From Chitinophagales bacterium (lineage in GTDB: Bacteria; Bacteroidota; Bacteroidia; Chitinophagales; UBA2359): a DNA stretch of 39,914 nucleotides. The position numbers and the translations under genes are program-made. Under the pieces are notes generated by a model. It did no database searches. It was not told where the DNA came from and was given only the letters and a program-made list of their open reading frames with translations. Shown here in pieces: positions 16,939 through 25,220 of this stretch (its first letter is position 1; the number at the start of each line of letters is the position of its first letter). The stretch spans positions 1 to 39,914 of the forward strand of contig JAEUUX010000047.1 of the NCBI GenBank assembly GCA_016787295.1, written 5' to 3'.

Positions 16939-17370
16939 TTAGCCGACTACTTCTTCTTCCTCTACCAAAGCGGCTTTAACTTTTTTTGCTTTTGTTTTGG
17001 TTGTTTCCACAGCCTCAACTACGGTTTCTTTCACATCGGTGATAGCATCTGCAACAGCATTCACTACACTATTGCCTTCTAATTGATCTTCCAATTCGTT
17101 GATACGTTTTTGCAAGACATCTACTTCTTCTTTTGATAAGAAATCAAAACGTTCTGCCAAACTATCAGTAATTTTGCGAAGACGGGTTTCAAACTCACCT
17201 CTTTTTACTTCGGTAGATTGAACAAAATCGTCAACGATTTTTTTGCCTTCTTCTTCAGAAATTTTGCCTTGTTGTACAAGGTCTTCCACCAATTTTTGGG
17301 TTTTGTCTACTGCCAATGCAATTGCACCAACACCTACGTAGAATACTTTTTTTAGGATTTCGGCTGCCAT
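16939..17370 (-). CDS. Phasin-like coiled-coil protein
   Basis: A small protein of 143 residues from the ATG at 17370. It opens with a short hydrophobic helix (MAAEILKKVFYVGVGAIALAVDKTQKLVEDLV), continues with an EEEGKKIVDDFV segment, and then has a heptad-like coiled coil (SKEEVDVLQKRINELEDQL, about 82-100). The C-terminus is Lys/Ala/Glu-rich. This layout matches the phasin family of PHA-granule or regulator-like proteins (PF05597/phasin_2 type), which coat polyhydroxyalkanoate granules or act as small envelope-associated helpers. No PHA synthase lies nearby, so the function is inferred only. A longer frame to 17421 begins with TTG and is not preferred. Confidence 0.75.
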   Translation of the reverse strand: MAAEILKKVFYVGVGAIALAVDKTQKLVEDLVQQGKISEEEGKKIVDDFVQSTEVKRGEFETRLRKITDSLAERFDFLSKEEVDVLQKRINELEDQLEGNSVVNAVADAITDVKETVVEAVETTKTKAKKVKAALVEEEEVVG

Positions 17371-17672
17371 GATAATATGGTATTTAAAAAGTTTAAAAAT
17401 AATTTTGAAAAATAATAACAAAAACCTTTACGGAATTTTGTAGCTCGTTTGGGCAACAAAGCAGGCTACAGAATGCGGTAGGGGATTAGCTACATTTATC
17501 AAACTATTGGGAACACAACACCCGCAGGAGCAATGTTCAGTATAGTTTTATTGTTAAACTGTTTTTGCGATTTTTTTTGTTTTTTTAGTAATACTATGTT
17601 ACTCCGATATAATCCTATAATCAAATGCTATGCCAAACCTTCAAAACGACATTCTGTCCAACGAATAGGCTG

Positions 17673-17718
17673 ACTATTGAATTAAAAACAGTCTTTTTGT
17701 CAGTTTTTAAGCAATAGT
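17673..17718 (-). terminator. Hairpin after the DAHP synthase gene
   Basis: ACTATTG...TTAAAAAC (17673-17689) pairs with GTTTTTAA...CAATAGT (17703-17718), giving 15 pairs around a small internal loop. It begins 46 bases after the DAHP synthase stop on the minus strand. No long T-run follows, so this is a moderate call. The rest of the 17371-17764 gap shows no gene. Confidence 0.5.
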
Positions 17719-17764
17719 TGTGCTGTCATATTGACTTGTTTGGCATAACAAATAATAGGTTTGT

Positions 17765-18862
17765 TTAATCGTGGTTCATAACATTGCCTTGATGTCTAAT
17801 AGACTCTTTGTGGATAGCATTGAGCCATTCGAACATAAATTCGGCAGACAATCCTTGTTGGATACCAATTTCGCTGCGTTGACGGATAATTTCGTCCCAG
17901 CGGTCGGCTTGCAGGATTTTGATATTATTGTTGCGTTTATATTCGCCAATTCTTTCGGAGATTTTCATGCGTTTTGCCAATAGCGCTACTAATTCGCGGT
18001 CGGCATTATCTATCATTTCGCGCAAATCTTCGAGGTTGTGCAAAAAAACAGGGTCTGTGGAGGTTTCGTTGCGCAACACCAAACTGTCTATCAACACGCC
18101 AAAAGCGGTGGGTGTAACTTGTTGTTCGGCATCGCTAAGAGCTTTTGATGGGTTGTTATGTGATTCTATCATCAAACCGTCAAAGGACAAGTCCATTGCT
18201 TTTTGAGCTACGGTTTGCAATAGGTCGCGCCGTCCGCAAATGTGGCTGGGGTCGCAAATGACAGGCACATTGGGCATTTGGCGCATAAACTCGATGGGGA
18301 TTTCCCACTGTGGGCGGTTGCGGTATTTGCTTTTTTCGTGACTCGAAAAACCGCGATGTATGGCTGCCAATTTGGTAATACCTGCTTTGTTGAGGCGTTC
18401 AAAAGCGCCCATCCACAAGGCTAAATCGGGATTAACAGGGTTTTTGACCATCACAGGAATATCGACACCTTGCAGGGCATCGGCAATTTCTTGTACCGAA
18501 AAAGGATTTACGGTGGTGCGAGCGCCAATCCACAATACATCTATACCCATTCGCAAGGCTTCGTAGACGTGTTTTACGTTGGCAACCTCGACGGTTACAG
18601 GCAGATTAGTGGCTTTTCCTGCTTCTTTTATCCATTTCAAACCAATGCTACCAATGCCCTCGAAACAATTGGGACGTGTGCGCGGTTTCCAGATACCTGC
18701 ACGTAGCATATTGACACTGCCATGCTTTGCCAAATCTACGCAAGTATCCATCACTTGTTCTTCTGTTTCGGCACTACAAGGTCCCGAAATGATAAGTGGT
18801 CGGTCGGTGGGAAACTGAAAACCCCAGTCATTTAGTGGGGTGATGTTTAATTGTATTTCCAT
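17765..18862 (-). CDS. Bifunctional DAHP synthase / chorismate mutase (type II)
   Basis: Catalyses the first shikimate step, joining phosphoenolpyruvate and erythrose 4-phosphate, and also rearranges chorismate to prephenate. The 365 residues divide into a DAHP synthase barrel (about 20-262) and a C-terminal AroQ-type chorismate mutase (about 273-358). Barrel motifs include IISGPCSAETEEQV (24-37), RAGIWKPRTRP (54-64), VMVKNPVNPDL (138-148), AAIHRGFS (166-173), CDPSHICGRRD (203-213) and the metal-site text MIESHNNP (231-238). The mutase has LREMIDNADRELVALLAKRM and IGEYKRNNN with its conserved Arg, Lys and Glu. The fusion is known from Bacteroidota and usually couples the two activities to prephenate feedback. 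It lies 56 bases after the PD-(D/E)XK-like gene. Confidence 0.95.
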   Translation of the reverse strand: MEIQLNITPLNDWGFQFPTDRPLIISGPCSAETEEQVMDTCVDLAKHGSVNMLRAGIWKPRTRPNCFEGIGSIGLKWIKEAGKATNLPVTVEVANVKHVYEALRMGIDVLWIGARTTVNPFSVQEIADALQGVDIPVMVKNPVNPDLALWMGAFERLNKAGITKLAAIHRGFSSHEKSKYRNRPQWEIPIEFMRQMPNVPVICDPSHICGRRDLLQTVAQKAMDLSFDGLMIESHNNPSKALSDAEQQVTPTAFGVLIDSLVLRNETSTDPVFLHNLEDLREMIDNADRELVALLAKRMKISERIGEYKRNNNIKILQADRWDEIIRQRSEIGIQQGLSAEFMFEWLNAIHKESIRHQGNVMNHD

Positions 18863-18918
18863 ACTATTTGGAGAGTAATATAAGCGATATTTTTTTAAAA
18901 AAACAATAAAGTGTGATT

Positions 18919-19572
18919 TTAATCGCCATTTTTAAGCCGATTTTCGATGATTTGTTTTTGCTTTTTTAGTATTTGGGCAATGGCGAGCAAATCATTCATT
19001 TTTAAGGCATCATAAGCAGGAGTTTCGGCAAATAGACCTTCCTCATAAACCACAAAAAACCACATACGCCCTTGTACCAACGTGCCATAGATAGGTTGAG
19101 TAGGTGTTTGATTAAATTGAGCAGCAACAAGCATAGCGGCTAACAATTGTCCGCGTGCATCAATTTCTTTTGCTCCTTCGGGTTTATATTCGTGAATAAA
19201 AAAATAAAGTTTTTCGGGATATTGAAATCCACGCGCCACCAACCAATCGATATAACCATGCAAGCTAATGTGTTGTATTTGTGCTGACAGATATCGTTCG
19301 GCAAAGGTGTGACAATTGTGTTCTTCAAACTCGAAATCGATAAGTTCGAGAATTTTGATAATAAATTTTTCGTGCAATTCGGTCGCGTTCCAATTGTTGA
19401 GGTTGCGGTGCGATTTGTGGAGCAATTGTGTTAGAAAAGCTGTTTCGTTGGTTGTTAGTTCGGTTTGTTGCACGTCTGTCCAATGAGTGAGTGCCGCTAA
19501 GGAATCGGTTTGTGGTATGTTAAAATTGTTTTTTAGCTCCTGTCGTGTCCAATGTTTAAACGATTTTTTCAT
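18919..19572 (-). CDS. Hypothetical protein with a PD-(D/E)XK nuclease-like core
   Basis: I do not recognise a named family. The 217-residue soluble protein has a helical N-terminal half. Its centre resembles the PD-(D/E)XK fold: an early Glu in a helix (E65 or E68 in NATELHEKF), GYIDWLVARG (Asp109), a strand ending in FIHEYKPEG (Glu128-x-Lys130), and then GQLLAAMLVAAQ with Gln142 in the helix where many such enzymes carry a Gln. Another strand, YGTLVQGRMWFFVVYE, follows. If active it would be a metal-dependent nuclease. The lone placement between lolD and a biosynthetic gene argues against a restriction system. The ATG at 19572 gives a sensible start. Confidence 0.78.
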   Translation of the reverse strand: MKKSFKHWTRQELKNNFNIPQTDSLAALTHWTDVQQTELTTNETAFLTQLLHKSHRNLNNWNATELHEKFIIKILELIDFEFEEHNCHTFAERYLSAQIQHISLHGYIDWLVARGFQYPEKLYFFIHEYKPEGAKEIDARGQLLAAMLVAAQFNQTPTQPIYGTLVQGRMWFFVVYEEGLFAETPAYDALKMNDLLAIAQILKKQKQIIENRLKNGD

Positions 19573-19630
19573 ACGCTAATTTATTGGTGGTTTGGATTAG
19601 ATTAATGAGATAGCTGTTTGCATGAATGCT

Positions 19631-20281
19631 TTAAACGACTTGCCCATCGCGCATCACGATTTTTCTATCGCTCATATTAGCAAGTTCTTCGTTGTGTGTG
19701 ACAATGACAAAGGTTTGTTGCAAATCTTTTCGCAAGTCAAAAAAAAGTTGGTGCAATTCACGGGCTTTATCTGAGTCTAAATTACCCGAAGGTTCGTCGG
19801 CAAACACCACATCGGGTTGATTGATAAGCGCTCTTGCTACTGCCACACGCTGCTGCTCGCCACCCGACAGTTGGTTGGGTTTGTGGTGCAGGCGGTTGCC
19901 AAGTCCTAAGCGTTCGAGCAATTGTTGCGCGTTTTTTTGGCTTGTTTTTTCGTTTCTGTTACCCAAATAAGCGGGCATACACACATTTTCTAAAGCTGTA
20001 AATTCGGGCAAAAGGTGATGGAATTGGAACACAAAACCGATGTGTCGGTTTCGGAACAAGGCTAATTGTTTGGCAGAAAGCCCTTGTATGCTTCTGCCAT
20101 TAATTTCAATTTCGCCCGCATCAGCTTGGTCTAACAAGCCTAAAATGTGGAGCAAGGTTGATTTGCCAGCTCCCGAAGCTCCCACGATAGAAACGATTTC
20201 ACTTTTCTCAATCTGAATGTCCACCGATTTGAGAACAACTAAATCTTGATAAGATTTTTTGATACCTTTGCCTATAATCAT
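19631..20281 (-). CDS. lolD: LolD-type ABC transporter ATP-binding protein
   Basis: A 216-residue ATPase of the LolD/MacB group, which powers lipoprotein release from the inner membrane or related mechanotransmission exporters. Walker A is GASGAGKST (34-42), the Q-loop lies in FVFQFHHLLPEF (83-94), the signature is LSGGEQQRVAVARA (138-151), Walker B is DVVFADEPSG (157-166), and the switch histidine is H196 in VTHNEE. FQFHHLLPEFTALENV is characteristic of LolD. No LolC/LolE membrane gene is adjacent, which is common in Bacteroidota. A frame reaching 20308 begins with TTG inside the promoter box, so the ATG at 20281 is chosen. Two further genes follow at 56-58 base gaps. Confidence 0.9.
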   Translation of the reverse strand: MIIGKGIKKSYQDLVVLKSVDIQIEKSEIVSIVGASGAGKSTLLHILGLLDQADAGEIEINGRSIQGLSAKQLALFRNRHIGFVFQFHHLLPEFTALENVCMPAYLGNRNEKTSQKNAQQLLERLGLGNRLHHKPNQLSGGEQQRVAVARALINQPDVVFADEPSGNLDSDKARELHQLFFDLRKDLQQTFVIVTHNEELANMSDRKIVMRDGQVV

Positions 20282-20305
20282 GCTATATAGATACAATTTA
20301 GGAGG

Positions 20306-20337
20306 CAAAGGTACGCAATATTGCTGACATAGACAAA
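20306..20337 (-). promoter_or_regulatory. Promoter of the lolD unit
   Basis: Minus strand: TTTG (20334-20337), 20-base spacer, TACCTTTG (20306-20313), 24 bases before the ATG at 20281. This is one of the clearest promoters in the window, and it excludes the TTG-initiated upstream frame. Confidence 0.8.
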
Positions 20338-20498
20338 AAAAACACTTTTGTTTGTCCTAAATTGACATTGTTCTAAAAAAAAAACAAGAGAATCGAACGG
20401 CTTTGACTCTATTTGATAAATAATTACTACTTTTGTGGCTAATTTGTTGGCACACAAAAAATAGTGAATGTGCATGAGATTTTTGTCGAAAACACTAA

Positions 20499-20529
20499 TT
20501 GGAGCATACAGCAACAAACGCTATCTTTG
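20499..20529 (+). promoter_or_regulatory. Promoter of the peptide importer operon
   Basis: TTGG (20499-20502), 19-base spacer, TATCTTTG (20522-20529), leaving a leader of about 70 bases before the ATG at 20608. A second box TACTTTTG at 20428-20435, with TTTG 22 bases before it, may be a further upstream start. Confidence 0.65.
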
Positions 20530-20607
20530 TAGCCAATTTTGAGGCTATACAACCATCAGGGGTTTTCTCAAAGTGTAAATAAATAACTAAAAAACATAAA
20601 ATTTCAG

Positions 20608-22530
20608 ATGAACAAAAAAAACTTAACTTATTTAGTAGCGCTTCTGCTATGTGTTGGTAGCAGCTGGCTCACAGGTTGTGGCGGTGGCATGGAAGAACCC
20701 AAAGTCATTGTTAACAATAATGGCAGTACAACAACAAGTAACGGAGGCGATTTTTCATCTTTACCCGATTCGTTGGGGGGCAACGGCTTCGAGGCATGGG
20801 CAGGTAGCCATGGCTGGGAAACCAATAGCGACTTTAAAGTGTATGCCGACCCTGCTGCCAAAAAAGGCGGAAGTATTACGATGGCACTCAACGAATATCC
20901 TATTACTTTGCGCCCTATTGGCAAAGATTCGCGCTTTCAGGTGGTTTCTATCATTACTTCTTTTGTATATGAAACCTTGTTGTCTTTAGATGGCGAAACA
21001 CAAAAATATATTCCTGTTTTGGCAACGCATTGGAAAATTTCGGACGATAAAATGACCTATTATTTTCGTTTAGACCCGCGCGCGCGTTGGAGTGACGGCA
21101 AACCCTTGAGTACCGACGACATAATAGAATCATTTAAATTACATATAGATAAAGGCATCGAAGACCCTGCCAACAACACACGTTTTGGCGAAGGGTATGA
21201 AATACCCGAAAAAGTAAGCGACCTTGTATTTAAAGTGAAATCTAAAAAAGAGAGCTGGCGTAGTTTTATGGATTTTGGCTCTGGTTGGCAAATTTTCCCT
21301 GCTCACTATTTGAAAAAACTCAATGGAGGCAAAGACTTTTTGACTACCTATCAGTTCCAAATGATGCCCGGTACAGGTCCTTATCAACTTGATGATGCCA
21401 AAACCAAACAAAACGAATTGTTGGTACTCAAGCGCCGACCCGACTATTGGGCAATGAATGACAAAGCCAATGTGGGTACTTATAATTTTGATGAAATTCG
21501 CTTTATTTTTGTGTTAGATGACAAATTGATGTTGGAAAAATTCAAAAAAGGCGAATTTGATTTCTACAGCATCAACCGAGCTAAATGGTGGGTAGAAGAA
21601 TTTGATGCTAAAAATAATGATAATGTAAAACGTGGTTTAATACAAAAAGTAAAAATATTTAACTATAATCCCAAAGGCATTTCGGGTTTAGCGTTCAACA
21701 CCCTTGAAGAACCATTTAAAGATATTCGCGTTCGTGAGGCTTTTACTATGTTGTGGGACATTGAACAACTTCGCAAAGAATTGTTTTATATGGAATATGA
21801 CCGCTTTAAATCTTATTTCCCCGGTAGCGTGAACGAAAACAAAAGCAATAGTTTTGTAGCCTATAACCCACAAAAAGCTTTACAACTTTTGTCCGAAGCA
21901 GGCTGGAAAAAACAAGGACAATGGCTTACCAAAAATGGCAAAATATTTGAATTAGATATTGCTTCTGACCCAAGTTTGGAGCGCATAATAACTCCCTTCC
22001 AGCAAGATTTAGCCGAAGTAGGCATCAAACTCAATTTGGTACCAACAACAGCTCAAGCTGGTTTTGAAAAAGTAATGAAACGCCAATTCAAAATCCATCA
22101 ACAAAGTTGGACAGGCACCACTTTCCCTGACCCGAAAGAAATGATGGGGTCTGAAAGCGCCGATAAAAAAGAAAGTGGCAACATCACAGGTTTGAAAAAC
22201 AAAGAAATCGATGCCCTTGCCGCACAATACGAAAAATCGTATGACCCCGCAGAACGCATTAAATTGTTGCAACAAATAGATGCTATTGCCGTTAAACAAC
22301 ACCAATATGCCTTTGGCTGGGTAGCTCCTTATACGTTCAGAGGTGCAGTTTGGAACAAATTTGGCATTCCCAAAGCCGCATTAGGCTACTCTGCCGACTG
22401 GAACGCAGCCTTAGCTACTTGGTGGTATGACGAAGCTAAAGAGAAACAAGTGGAAGACGCAAAGCAAAACAAATCGGCTAACATTCCTACTATTCCTGTG
22501 GATAACGATTTCTTTGGTTTGCACAAATAA
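20608..22530 (+). CDS. Peptide ABC transporter substrate-binding lipoprotein (YejA-like)
   Basis: A 640-residue solute-binding lipoprotein of the SBP_bac_5 family. The signal peptide ends in LTGC with the lipobox cysteine at residue 24, followed by a low-complexity Asn/Ser/Gly linker (about 32-50). FKVYADPAAKKGGSITMALNEYPITLRPIG and the later YYFRLDPRARWSDGKPLSTDDIIESF mark the family core. Other core segments are DIRVREAFTMLWDIEQLRKELFY and LLSEAGWKK. The length and the FxxYADPxAxKGG pattern resemble YejA, the binding protein for microcin C-type and other peptides. It is the first gene of an operon with two YejB/YejE-like permeases. The 95-base gap to the first permease contains a strong hairpin. 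Confidence 0.92.
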   Translation: MNKKNLTYLVALLLCVGSSWLTGCGGGMEEPKVIVNNNGSTTTSNGGDFSSLPDSLGGNGFEAWAGSHGWETNSDFKVYADPAAKKGGSITMALNEYPITLRPIGKDSRFQVVSIITSFVYETLLSLDGETQKYIPVLATHWKISDDKMTYYFRLDPRARWSDGKPLSTDDIIESFKLHIDKGIEDPANNTRFGEGYEIPEKVSDLVFKVKSKKESWRSFMDFGSGWQIFPAHYLKKLNGGKDFLTTYQFQMMPGTGPYQLDDAKTKQNELLVLKRRPDYWAMNDKANVGTYNFDEIRFIFVLDDKLMLEKFKKGEFDFYSINRAKWWVEEFDAKNNDNVKRGLIQKVKIFNYNPKGISGLAFNTLEEPFKDIRVREAFTMLWDIEQLRKELFYMEYDRFKSYFPGSVNENKSNSFVAYNPQKALQLLSEAGWKKQGQWLTKNGKIFELDIASDPSLERIITPFQQDLAEVGIKLNLVPTTAQAGFEKVMKRQFKIHQQSWTGTTFPDPKEMMGSESADKKESGNITGLKNKEIDALAAQYEKSYDPAERIKLLQQIDAIAVKQHQYAFGWVAPYTFRGAVWNKFGIPKAALGYSADWNAALATWWYDEAKEKQVEDAKQNKSANIPTIPVDNDFFGLHK

Positions 22531-22566
22531 TATTGCCTCAAAAACATAACAAATAATTTCACACCT

Positions 22567-22606
22567 ACAAATTCCGAAAGGGCAAAATCGCTTTTTCGGA
22601 ATTTGT
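22567..22606 (+). promoter_or_regulatory. Stable intercistronic hairpin
   Basis: A perfect 13 bp stem (arms 22567-22579 and 22594-22606) with a 14-base loop between the binding-protein gene and the first permease gene. No T-run follows, so it is more like an mRNA-stabilising or read-through hairpin than a full terminator. In several ABC importer operons such elements keep the binding protein in excess of the permease. That role here is inferred. Confidence 0.6.
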
Positions 22607-22625
22607 TACAACCCATTACGAAACT

Positions 22626-23975
22626 ATGATAAAATACATACTAAGAAGGTTATTGCTTATGCTACCTACCTTTTTTGCTGCTACTTTCATTGTGTTTTTG
22701 GTTATCAACAACGCCCCCGGTGGTCCTTTTGAGCGAGCAGTTATGCAGCTCAAAGCAGGACGAATGATGGGTGGTGGCGAGGGCGGAGCAGGAAGTAGTA
22801 ACGCACGCGGAAGTGGTAGCGAAACACTAACTGCCGAACAGTTGGAAGACTTGCGAAAACAATATGGCTTGGATAAACCCCTGCCTTTGCGCTATCTTAT
22901 TTGGCTTGGTTTATATCCACGAACAACCATCGAAAAAACAGTTGGCATTAACCAAGGTTTTAGAAACAATTTAAAATATGTCGAAGCTGGTGCTAAAGTA
23001 TACCGTCTACAACAATGGGTTCGTTTGGTAGAAGAAAACGGCACGATACAAGTACAAAAAAGTGGCGTTGGTAGTGACTTTAAATTTGCAGAAAATTATG
23101 ACGAATTGCCCGATATGGCACAAGTAGGACAATGGTATCCTTCCAATGATTTTGAGGTCGAAAAAACGGATAATGGACAATATATCATTCGCAAAAGAGC
23201 TTTTAGTGGTATTTTAACTGGCGATTTGGGCATATCAAGCGTCTATGACCGTCCTGTTATTGAACTAATAAAAGAACGCCTGCCAATTTCGTCTTATTTT
23301 GGTATTTTGGGTTTTTTGCTCACCTACATTGTCTGCATTCCGTTGGGAGTATCAAAAGCCATTCGCCACAATAGTGCTTATGATGTACTCACGAGTGCTT
23401 CGGTGTTTATCGGCTATGCCATTCCCGGTTTTGCTTTGGGTTCGTTGTTATTAGTACTTTTTGGTGGAGGTAGCTTTTGGGACATCTTTCCATTGGGCAG
23501 TTTCCATTCTCCATCGGCGATATGGACAACACTTTCTCCTATTGGCAAAGTGAAAGACTTGATTTGGCACACCATTTTGCCAATTATCTGTTATATGATA
23601 GGTTCTTTTGCCACTTTAACGATATTGATGAAAAACTCCTTGATGGAGAATTTAGGACAAGATTATGTACGTACTGCCTTTGCTAAGGGTTTGCCTCCCA
23701 ACCAAGCTATCTATAGACATGCCCTCCGAAACTCCCTCATTCCTGTTGTCGCACGTATTGGTACGTCTATTGGTGTGGTAATGGCAGGTGATTTTTTCCT
23801 CGAAAAAGTATTCAACATAGACGGACTCGGTATGTTGGGTTACAAAGCTATCATACAAGCCGACTATCCCGTTTTTATGGGCGAAACAGCTATTACAGTA
23901 GCTATCTTATTGATAGGCAACCTTATTTCTGACTTGATTTATGTGGCGGTTGACCCGCGTATTAAACTTAGCTAA
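22626..23975 (+). CDS. Peptide ABC transporter permease (YejB/OppB-like), enlarged
   Basis: An inner-membrane permease, 449 residues compared with about 310-360 for OppB/DppB/YejB. The opening MIKYILRRLLLMLPTFFAATFIVFLVINNAPGGP is typical. A Gly/Ser-rich stretch (about 49-66) and a long extracytoplasmic insert (about 97-192) separate TM1 from the rest. The family text resumes at GILTGDLGISSVYDRPVIELIKERLP. Five more membrane segments follow. The EAA loop that docks the ATPase is DYVRTAFAKGLPPNQAIYRHALRNSLIP (about 346-373). It is followed after 18 bases by the second permease. No ATPase gene is present in the operon. Confidence 0.92.
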   Translation: MIKYILRRLLLMLPTFFAATFIVFLVINNAPGGPFERAVMQLKAGRMMGGGEGGAGSSNARGSGSETLTAEQLEDLRKQYGLDKPLPLRYLIWLGLYPRTTIEKTVGINQGFRNNLKYVEAGAKVYRLQQWVRLVEENGTIQVQKSGVGSDFKFAENYDELPDMAQVGQWYPSNDFEVEKTDNGQYIIRKRAFSGILTGDLGISSVYDRPVIELIKERLPISSYFGILGFLLTYIVCIPLGVSKAIRHNSAYDVLTSASVFIGYAIPGFALGSLLLVLFGGGSFWDIFPLGSFHSPSAIWTTLSPIGKVKDLIWHTILPIICYMIGSFATLTILMKNSLMENLGQDYVRTAFAKGLPPNQAIYRHALRNSLIPVVARIGTSIGVVMAGDFFLEKVFNIDGLGMLGYKAIIQADYPVFMGETAITVAILLIGNLISDLIYVAVDPRIKLS

Positions 23976-23993
23976 CCTTTTAAAAAACTCATT

Positions 23994-25085
23994 ATGGCAA
24001 CTAAAACCAACGACTATAAGTCAGAATCCATCTTTCAAAGAAGGGTTCGGAATTTCAAAAAAATCAAAAGAGCCTATTATTCGCTCATTATCATCGTCAG
24101 TCTATATTTGCTCTCCTTTTTAGCACCTTTGTTGGTCAATAACAAAGCCTTGGCAGTACACTACAACGGAAGTACCTATTTTCCTGCCATAGGTGATTTG
24201 TTTTGGGAGTCCATTCCTGTTCAATATCACGATGCGAGCTTTTTTGGGCAAACAGCACAAGGAGAAGCCAACTACCGCGAATTGAAAAAACAATATGCCC
24301 AAGAAAACAAAGGAAATTGGGTGGTGATGCCTTTCTACCCTTATAGTCCCAACGAGGTTCTTTTGGGTGAAGTAAGTCAGCCACCTACAAAACCAGACAA
24401 TAAACATTGGTTTGGAACTGATAATAGAGGGCGCGACGTATTGGCACGCGTAGTCTATGGTTTCCAAATATCCATTACTTTTGCATTACTGCTCACCTTT
24501 TTTTCCTATTTGTTAGGAACTATTATTGGTGCCTGCCTTGGTTATTTCGGTGGAAAATTGGATATTTTTGGTATGCGTTTTATCGAAGTATTCGCGTTTG
24601 TGCCTGTCATGTTCCTTATTATGATACTCTCTTCTTTTATGAAACCCTCTATCATCAAATTGGTGGCATTGCTCACCATCTTTGGAGGTTGGATAAGTAT
24701 TACGTATTTTATAAGGGGTGAATATCTGCGAGAAAAATCGAAAGAATATACCGCCGCCGCCATTGCTATGGGTGCGTCCGATTTTAGCATTATGTTCAAA
24801 CACATCTTGCCCAATGCCCTGACACCCATCATCACCTTTGCCCCTTTCAGTATTATTAGCAATATCACGGCTTTGTTGAGCCTCGACTTCTTGGGCTTTG
24901 GTCTGCGACCTCCCACGCCGAGTTGGGGAGAACTCATCAATCAAGGCATGGGCGAAGACATTAGCTTTTGGTGGCTTATCGTTACTCCTTTGGTAATGAT
25001 GTTTTTCACCCTTCTCACCATCACCTTCATAGGCGAAGGCGTGCGTCAAGCCTTTGACCCGCGCGAATATGCCCGCTTGCAATAA
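23994..25085 (+). CDS. Peptide ABC transporter permease (YejE/OppC-like)
   Basis: The partner permease, 363 residues. TM1 (about 28-44) is followed by a periplasmic insert of roughly 95 residues containing ALAVHYNGSTYFPAIGDLFWES and NKGNWVVMPFYPYSPNE. This text resembles the YejE branch rather than the shorter OppC. HWFGTDNRGRDVLARVVYGFQIS (about 137-159) is the classical start of the permease core. The EAA loop is EYTAAAIAMGASDFSIMFKHILPNALTP. The C-terminus GEGVRQAFDPRE is also typical. With the YejA-like and YejB-like proteins it forms an importer that would need an ATPase encoded elsewhere. A terminator follows 40 bases downstream. Confidence 0.93.
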   Translation: MATKTNDYKSESIFQRRVRNFKKIKRAYYSLIIIVSLYLLSFLAPLLVNNKALAVHYNGSTYFPAIGDLFWESIPVQYHDASFFGQTAQGEANYRELKKQYAQENKGNWVVMPFYPYSPNEVLLGEVSQPPTKPDNKHWFGTDNRGRDVLARVVYGFQISITFALLLTFFSYLLGTIIGACLGYFGGKLDIFGMRFIEVFAFVPVMFLIMILSSFMKPSIIKLVALLTIFGGWISITYFIRGEYLREKSKEYTAAAIAMGASDFSIMFKHILPNALTPIITFAPFSIISNITALLSLDFLGFGLRPPTPSWGELINQGMGEDISFWWLIVTPLVMMFFTLLTITFIGEGVRQAFDPREYARLQ

Positions 25086-25124
25086 AAAAACAGCAAGAGG
25101 ATTATACTCGCTCGATAAGCATAC

Positions 25125-25177
25125 AATAGCTGCTATTGCAATCCTTTTTTAGGGTAGCAATAGCAGCTATTTTTTTG
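25125..25177. terminator. Terminator after the peptide importer operon
   Basis: A perfect 15 bp stem (arms 25125-25139 and 25157-25171) with a 17-base loop, followed by a T-run of about seven. It also lies between converging genes and could slow transcription from the minus-strand side. Confidence 0.9.
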
Positions 25178-25220
25178 TTCATTTTTTCTTACAAAACAGA
25201 AACGCTATTATCAAAAAACA

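Noticed and set aside
24513-25082. 189-codon open frame antisense to the second permease
   Set aside because: It is the shadow of a clear permease gene and has a His/Arg/Ser/Gly-rich composition with no domain.
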